Under the pieces are notes generated by a model that saw nothing but the letters and a program-made list of their open reading frames with translations, was not told the origin of the DNA and searched no databases. Both the position numbers and the translations under genes were made by a program. Shown one piece after another: positions 59,567 through 64,000 of a stretch of 64,000 nt of DNA (its first letter is position 1; each line of letters starts with the position of its first letter). Source of the DNA: an uncultured Lachnospiraceae bacterium (GTDB lineage Bacteria > Bacillota > Clostridia > Lachnospirales > Lachnospiraceae); contig CAKRTZ010000002.1 in NCBI GenBank assembly GCA_934402515.1, positions 1 through 64,000 of the forward strand. The letters are read 5' to 3'.

Positions 59567-59652
59567 AGCAATTTTCCTCCGGTATTCAGTTTCGTGGTCT
59601 TACTACTTTGCCCAGGAACAGGGTTATCTGTACTATGCGTACTTTTCTTCAT
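59542..59652 (-). CDS. Putative leader peptide overlapping the mgtE start
   Basis: A 36-codon ORF with an AAAGGTGGTGG site 8 bases upstream of its ATG. It ends in a stop 23 bases inside mgtE, in another frame. The peptide is basic and contains a short Asp-Asn-Pro-Val-Pro stretch near residues 9-13. In other bacteria Mg2+ transporter leaders use acidic or proline-rich peptides to stall ribosomes, so translation of this ORF might control mgtE. The evidence is its position, its ribosome site and overlap; conservation is unknown. Confidence 0.35.
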   Translation of the reverse strand: MKKSTHSTDNPVPGQSSKTTKLNTGGKLLWKKLLNC

Positions 59653-59703
59653 AATAAAACCACCACCTTTCCAAAAGAAAATTTATGGAAACTTCCAATA
59701 GAA

Positions 59704-59733
59704 ACTATACTAAAATTTCAGAGTTTTTGTCAA
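59704..59733 (-). promoter_or_regulatory. mgtE promoter
   Basis: TTGACA (59728-59733), 18-base spacer, TATAGT (59704-59709) on the minus strand, inside the end of the yigZ gene; start near 59697 gives a leader of ~130 bases. Confidence 0.6.
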
Positions 59734-60343
59734 CATAAAATGAATTTCCCAAAGACTCATAAGACGCTTTTCCGCAGGTACTTTCCGTAATTGCTTTTTC
59801 CAGAGATTCCCGCTCTTCCATGGGCAGACGCACGGTGATAGACACTTTATCCGTATAGGCACTGTCCTGTTGCTCAATCCCCCGGTCATTTAAAATGTAG
59901 AGAACTTTTCCTACATTATTATAATCGGTGTCGATGCGAAGGGTTACCCCCTGCCTCATGATTCCAATCCGGCATTGATTCAAGCCTGCCTGTACAGCCT
60001 GGGTGTAGGCACGCACCAGGCCGCCTGTTCCCAGTAAGGTTCCGCCGAAGTATCTGGTAACCACCACTGCCACATTGCGCACGCCGCTTCCCAACAGTAC
60101 CTCCAGCATAGGCCGGCCTGCTGTGCCGGAGGGCTCTCCATCGTCATTGCATCTGGTCAGTTGAGCCTCATCCCCCAGCACAAATGCAGAACAGTTGTGT
60201 CTTGCATCCCAATATTTCTTTTTCATTTCCTCAATAAATGCCACGGCTTCCTCCTGCGTCTCCACCGGACGCATGGTGGCAATAAAGCGGGATTTTTTCT
60301 CTTCAATTTCTCCGCTGCCGCCTTCGATTAAAATTTTATACAT
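59705..60343 (-). CDS. YigZ/IMPACT family protein
   Basis: A 212-residue protein with two domains: an N-terminal UPF0029/IMPACT domain (EIEEKKSRFIATMRPV, HNCSAFVLGDE, NDDGEPSGTAGRPML) and a C-terminal YigZ domain (residues ~140-205). In other organisms these proteins have been linked to translation control and stress but no defined reaction is known. The ATG at 60343 is preferred since a GAGGGA site is near and MYKILIEGG matches family starts; a start at 60370 sits directly after an inverted repeat. Confidence 0.85.
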   Translation of the reverse strand: MYKILIEGGSGEIEEKKSRFIATMRPVETQEEAVAFIEEMKKKYWDARHNCSAFVLGDEAQLTRCNDDGEPSGTAGRPMLEVLLGSGVRNVAVVVTRYFGGTLLGTGGLVRAYTQAVQAGLNQCRIGIMRQGVTLRIDTDYNNVGKVLYILNDRGIEQQDSAYTDKVSITVRLPMEERESLEKAITESTCGKASYESLGNSFYVDKNSEILV

Positions 60344-60370
60344 GGGACTATCCCTCGTTTGCTCGTTCAT

Positions 60371-60390
60371 GGTACAGGATCTCCTGTACC
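60371..60390. promoter_or_regulatory. Inverted repeat upstream of yigZ
   Basis: GGTACAGGA-TC-TCCTGTACC, 9-bp perfect arms with a 2-base spacer. It could be an operator or, in RNA, a hairpin hiding the AGGAG beside the upstream ATG. Confidence 0.4.
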
Positions 60391-60460
60391 ATTATGTTAC
60401 CATATACCGGTTTAAATGCGAACAAAAAAGTGAACAATTCTTAATATGGAAGAAAAAACC

Positions 60461-60489
60461 TTTATTTAGGAAGTATGTTTTGATATAAT
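60461..60489 (+). promoter_or_regulatory. Promoter of the class A PBP gene
   Basis: TTTATT (60461-60466), 17-base spacer, TATAAT (60484-60489), 48 bases upstream of the ATG. Confidence 0.5.
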
Positions 60490-60537
60490 GTATTAGTTAA
60501 AATTCAAAGCTTACAGAAAGGCTTAGGTTTATATTCG

Positions 60538-63300
60538 ATGAATTATAGCAAAAAAGGTGTCCAGAAAAAACAAAAGGCACTGAATTCCAAATCTGTGAAA
60601 TGGGGCAAAAAGCTGGGTGTGACTTTCCTGGAAGTCATTCTGATTCTTGTCATTGGTGCCGGCATTATCGGTATCAGCGCAGGAATCGGCGTTTTTAAAG
60701 GAATCCTCGCCACTGCTCCTGATATAAGCAACATTGATGTGTCACCTTCCGGTTTTTCCACCTTTGTCTATGACAATCAGGGAAACCAGACGGCGAAACT
60801 TGTGGCAACAGATTCCAACCGAATCCCGGTGAGTATGGATAAAATCCCGGAAAACCTGGCCCATGCCTTTGTTGCCATCGAGGACGAGCGTTTTTATGAC
60901 CACAACGGTATTGATATCAAGGGTATCATCCGTGCCGGTGCCGATGCCGTTATGAAAGGCAAACTGGGACAGGGTGCATCCACCATTACCCAGCAGCTTA
61001 TTAAAAACAGCGTCTTTACCGGCTGGACAAGTGAAACTACCATGCAGAGTATCAAACGAAAAATTCAGGAGCAGTACCTGGCAATTCAGCTTACCAAAGT
61101 CATGTCCAAGGACGATGTTCTCTGCAACTACATGAATACCATCAACCTGGGGCAAAATACCCTGGGTGTACAGGCTGCCTCCCTCCGCTATTTCAATAAG
61201 GATGTGAGTCAATTGACACTGTCAGAGTGTGCCGTTATTGCCGGCATCACCCAGAATCCCTCCCGGTATAACCCGATTTCCCATCCGGAAAATAACCAGG
61301 AACGCCGTGCCAAAGTATTAAACAATATGCTGGAACAGGAATACATCACTCAGGCAGAGTACGATGAGGCAATGGCAGACGATGTCTATTCCCGGATTCA
61401 GGTGGTCAATGCCGAAACCGCGGACGATTCCATCAACTCCTACTTTGTGGATGCTCTTACCGATGTGCTGATGGATGACCTGCTGGCAGCTGGCTACAAT
61501 GAAACCCAGGCATACACCCTGCTCTACAGCGGCGGTTTACAGATTTACTCCACCCAGGACCCGGATATCCAGGCGATTGCGGATGAAGTCTGCTCCAATC
61601 CCGACAACTACCCGGAAAATGTAAAATGGCAGCTTTCCTACGAGCTGACTGTCAAAACCGCAGACGGTGACTATCAGAACTACAGCACGGAAATGTTTAA
61701 ATCCTTTATCCGCCAGGAAAATGCACGTTTTAACCTAATTTATTCTGACCAGGAAACCGCTTATTCTGACATTGAGCGCTACAAAGCTACTTTGTTAAAT
61801 GACGGCGATGAAGTTTATGGTGAAAATATTACCCTGACTCCTCAGCCCCAGATCTCCATGACTATTGAAGATCAGAGCACCGGCTATGTGGCAGCCATGG
61901 TAGGCGGCCGCGGTGCCAAGGAGGGCAGCCGTACCTTAAACCGCGCCACAGATACCACCCGTCAGCCCGGTTCTACTTTTAAGATTGTGTCCACCTATGC
62001 TCCCGCACTGGACAGTGCAGGACTGACATTGGCCACTGTCATGAATGACGCACCTTTCAACTATGCGGAAGGTCGTCCGGTAAAGAACTGGTATGGTGAG
62101 AAATACCGTGGTCTCTGCTCTCTGCGTACCGGTATCAAAGATTCCTTAAATATCGTTACCGTAAAGACTTTGACACAGATTACCCCTCAGCTTGGCTACG
62201 ATTATCTGATAAACTTCGGTTTTACCACCCTGGTAGAGAGCGAAGTCATCGGCGGTCAGGTCTACTCTGATATCCAGCAGTCACTGGCTCTGGGCGGTAT
62301 CACCAAGGGTGTAAAAAATATTGAACTGAATGCCGCTTATGCAACCATTGCCAACGGCGGAACCTATATCAAGCCGAAGCTGTACACCAAAGTGCTTGAC
62401 CACGATGGCAATGTCATCCTGGACAACACCGCTCCGGAAACCCGTCAGGTATTAAAGGAAACCACATCCTTCCTGCTCACCAGTGCCATGCAGGATGTGG
62501 TTACTTCCGGTACCGGTACTTCTGTAAACTTTGGTGGTATGGCTATCGCAGGAAAAACCGGAACCACTTCCGATTACAATGATGTCTGGTTCTCCGGCTA
62601 TACTCCTTATTATACCTGTACCACCTGGACAGGCTACGATAACAACACAAAACTGTCCGGCTCCGGTGAGAAAAACCTGGCGAAGACTCTGTGGCGTGCA
62701 GTCATGTCACGAATCCATGAGAATCTGGAAAATCAGTCCTTCCCGGTTCCCGACGGTATTGTAACCGCTACCGTCTGCTCCCAGTCCGGTAAGTTACCCA
62801 TTGCAGGACTTTGTGATGGCACTTTAAAGACCGAATATTTTGCAGAGGGCACCGTTCCCACCGAAAGCTGTGATGTTCACTACTCCGGTATGGTCTGCCC
62901 GATTGATAATCTTCCTGCCAGCGACCTCTGTCCTTTCAAAACACCGGGCGTACTGGAGCTGACACCGGTAGAAGACCCTGCACTGCAAAGCGGTACGGCA
63001 TCTGCCCTTGGCACCACTGCTGCCACCACCGATGAAGTTCTGGTAGACGAGAACGGTAATCCGATTCAGCAAATCACCACCTGTCACCACAACACAGAGT
63101 TCTTCTCCACACCGGATTATCTGACTACGTTACAAAGCGAGGTTCTGCTCTACTTCCAGAATGGTGCAACCACCATTCCTCTGCCCAGTGCAGATGCCTC
63201 CGAGGAGGTAAAAAATGCAATCAACAGTGTCCTGGCTGCATTAAGCCAGGCAGCCACCCAACAGCCTCCGATCACTCCCCCAGAGCCTCAGGCGCAGTAA
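60538..63300 (+). CDS. Class A penicillin-binding protein (bifunctional transglycosylase/transpeptidase)
   Basis: A 920-residue membrane peptidoglycan synthase. One N-terminal transmembrane helix (residues ~27-50) anchors a GT51 glycosyltransferase domain (EDERFYDHNGID near 116, GASTITQQLIKN) and a transpeptidase domain with SxxK as STFK near 480, SLN near 540 and KTGTTS near 673. The C-terminal ~150 residues contain several cysteines and a Pro/Gln-rich tail. It polymerises glycan strands and cross-links peptides and is a beta-lactam target. Confidence 0.95.
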   Translation: MNYSKKGVQKKQKALNSKSVKWGKKLGVTFLEVILILVIGAGIIGISAGIGVFKGILATAPDISNIDVSPSGFSTFVYDNQGNQTAKLVATDSNRIPVSMDKIPENLAHAFVAIEDERFYDHNGIDIKGIIRAGADAVMKGKLGQGASTITQQLIKNSVFTGWTSETTMQSIKRKIQEQYLAIQLTKVMSKDDVLCNYMNTINLGQNTLGVQAASLRYFNKDVSQLTLSECAVIAGITQNPSRYNPISHPENNQERRAKVLNNMLEQEYITQAEYDEAMADDVYSRIQVVNAETADDSINSYFVDALTDVLMDDLLAAGYNETQAYTLLYSGGLQIYSTQDPDIQAIADEVCSNPDNYPENVKWQLSYELTVKTADGDYQNYSTEMFKSFIRQENARFNLIYSDQETAYSDIERYKATLLNDGDEVYGENITLTPQPQISMTIEDQSTGYVAAMVGGRGAKEGSRTLNRATDTTRQPGSTFKIVSTYAPALDSAGLTLATVMNDAPFNYAEGRPVKNWYGEKYRGLCSLRTGIKDSLNIVTVKTLTQITPQLGYDYLINFGFTTLVESEVIGGQVYSDIQQSLALGGITKGVKNIELNAAYATIANGGTYIKPKLYTKVLDHDGNVILDNTAPETRQVLKETTSFLLTSAMQDVVTSGTGTSVNFGGMAIAGKTGTTSDYNDVWFSGYTPYYTCTTWTGYDNNTKLSGSGEKNLAKTLWRAVMSRIHENLENQSFPVPDGIVTATVCSQSGKLPIAGLCDGTLKTEYFAEGTVPTESCDVHYSGMVCPIDNLPASDLCPFKTPGVLELTPVEDPALQSGTASALGTTAATTDEVLVDENGNPIQQITTCHHNTEFFSTPDYLTTLQSEVLLYFQNGATTIPLPSADASEEVKNAINSVLAALSQAATQQPPITPPEPQAQ

Positions 63301-63316
63301 GAAAGGATTGATTGTT

Positions 63317-63583
63317 ATGGATTTTCTTGGAAAGCTTGGTTCCAAAGGACGGGACGCCGTCAACAGCGCGAAAGATATGGCAGAGGTTGCCAGCCTCCGG
63401 GGACGCATCCGTTCCCTGGAGGAAATCATTGATACCCAGTATCAGGAGATTGGCAAGCACTACTATGAATTAAACGGGGAAACCGCAGACCCTATCTACC
63501 AGAAAAACTGCGAACTGATTGACAAATCAAGACGTGCCATTGCACAGATTGAGGCACAGATTCTACAGGTACAGAAACATTAG
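63317..63583 (+). CDS. Small coiled-coil protein
   Basis: An 88-residue protein, mostly helical: SLRGRIRSLEEIIDTQYQEIGKHYYEL and a charged C-terminus (LIDKSRRAIAQIEAQILQVQ). No cysteines beyond one (KNCELID) and no membrane segment. It begins 17 bases after the PBP stop with an AAAGGA site, so it is likely in the same transcript; a zinc-ribbon variant is known in related species but is not present here. Function unknown. Confidence 0.7.
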   Translation: MDFLGKLGSKGRDAVNSAKDMAEVASLRGRIRSLEEIIDTQYQEIGKHYYELNGETADPIYQKNCELIDKSRRAIAQIEAQILQVQKH

Positions 63584-63603
63584 AGTTGGCTTGTACCCTA
63601 TCG

Positions 63604-63645
63604 AAAAAGGGACACCGGAAAATCTCCGGCGTCCCTCTTTTTATT
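63604..63645. terminator. Intrinsic terminator after the PBP operon
   Basis: GGGAC-a-CCGG pairs with CCGG-c-GTCCC, with A and T runs on both sides; it separates two convergent genes. Confidence 0.8.
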
Positions 63646-63662
63646 CAAACCCAACGGTTCTG

Positions 63663-64000
63663 TTATTCCACTACAATGTGGGTGCAGCCCTCCGGGATGT
63701 ACCAGTCTAAGGTGTACTGGTCATAATGGAGAGGTGCCAGTGCATACACTGCCTGCCGCTTTATCAGGCTGCCTGCCGCATCGTAAAAGTCTGCATAAAA
63801 GGTACTCATGCCACTGACGGAATTTCCCTTGTCAAACATGGTTCCGGTAATTTCCAGGCAGTCCAGCCCTTTACTGCGGATAATCTGTAAACCACTGACA
63901 GCGAGGAGTTCTCCATCCCTGCCTGTCGCGGTGGTCTTGTAGTCCACGATTCTGTCCTCGTATACGGTGGTAAGCTGGTTTTCTGTCATGGTGGTGTAAA
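63663..64000 (-). CDS. Hypothetical protein, partial (3' part)
   Basis: The last ~112 codons of a minus-strand gene, open through the right edge of the window. The segment after the first in-window ATG reads MTENQLTTVYEDRIVDYKTT and ends EGCTHIVVE. No ribosome site precedes that ATG, so the true start is outside. The predicted structure is beta-rich (GELLAVSGLQII, TFYADFYDAAGS, YTLDWYIPEGC), resembling an extracellular or stress-related beta domain; function unknown. Confidence 0.6.
   Translation of the reverse strand, partial: YTTMTENQLTTVYEDRIVDYKTTATGRDGELLAVSGLQIIRSKGLDCLEITGTMFDKGNSVSGMSTFYADFYDAAGSLIKRQAVYALAPLHYDQYTLDWYIPEGCTHIVVE

Noticed and set aside
59567..59704. M-box riboswitch upstream of mgtE
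   Set aside because: The leader is too short and lacks M-box sequence blocks; a short ORF fills most of it.
1..64000. tRNA or rRNA genes
   Set aside because: Inspection of the gaps showed no cloverleaf or rRNA-like sequence; a tRNAscan run would confirm.

Overview
The window looks like a chromosome segment of a low-to-mid GC anaerobic Firmicute, most likely a Lachnospiraceae-type Clostridium relative. Reasons: AGGAGG-type ribosome sites, gene families typical of that group (DUF3793, DUF1836, DUF5716/DUF5717, DUF6110, YerC/TrpR-like), a clostridial PspA/SPFH pair, a eukaryotic-type HisA and a YesMN-controlled sugar locus. No rRNA, tRNA, CRISPR array, prophage or intact insertion sequence is visible. 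The host assignment is inferred from gene content only.

Layout. 0-7.7 kb: a partial Rpn-type nuclease, DUF3793 plus flavodoxin, a P-type metal ATPase with its DUF6110 partner, a COG0523 metallochaperone GTPase, then an SLC13-like permease with a cytidylate-kinase-like protein. 7.7-20 kb: housekeeping and envelope genes (rlmD, pcrA, SPFH plus pspA, an orphan ABC binding protein, a diguanylate cyclase, an SH3/transglutaminase-like exoprotein, yerC-DUF1836, a catalytically degenerate M23 protein, cold-shock protein, orphan HisA). 20-30.6 kb: a low-complexity lipoprotein; dapA-dapB behind a lysine riboswitch and terminator; a hybrid histidine kinase; an HD hydrolase; an aminotransferase pseudogene; exonuclease III; a ferredoxin-like protein divergent from a Crp/Fnr regulator with a cupin remnant; Nudix, CobO and SSB-like genes. 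30.7-38 kb: typA and the purine genes purC-purF-purB-purA. 38-45 kb: a four-gene operon of unknown function (DUF5717, a degenerate Hsp70/actin-like DUF5716, a helical-repeat protein and a coiled-coil membrane protein). 45-58 kb: a SpoIID-like protein, then a seven-gene glycan operon (binding protein, two permeases, two GH3 enzymes, sensor kinase, regulator). 58-64 kb: mgtE with a possible leader peptide, a YigZ protein, a class A penicillin-binding protein and small or partial ORFs.

The most interesting signals are (1) the DUF5717/DUF5716 operon, which looks like an undescribed envelope-linked machine; (2) a family of short hairpin elements, each bracketed by a duplicated Shine-Dalgarno sequence, placed directly before dapA, the ferredoxin gene (as a 52-bp tandem duplication), purA and, in degenerate form, pspA; (3) a divergent promoter pair with a perfect Crp/Fnr-type palindrome centred at -41.5 of one promoter and downstream of the other start; (4) leader-level control candidates at purA and mgtE.
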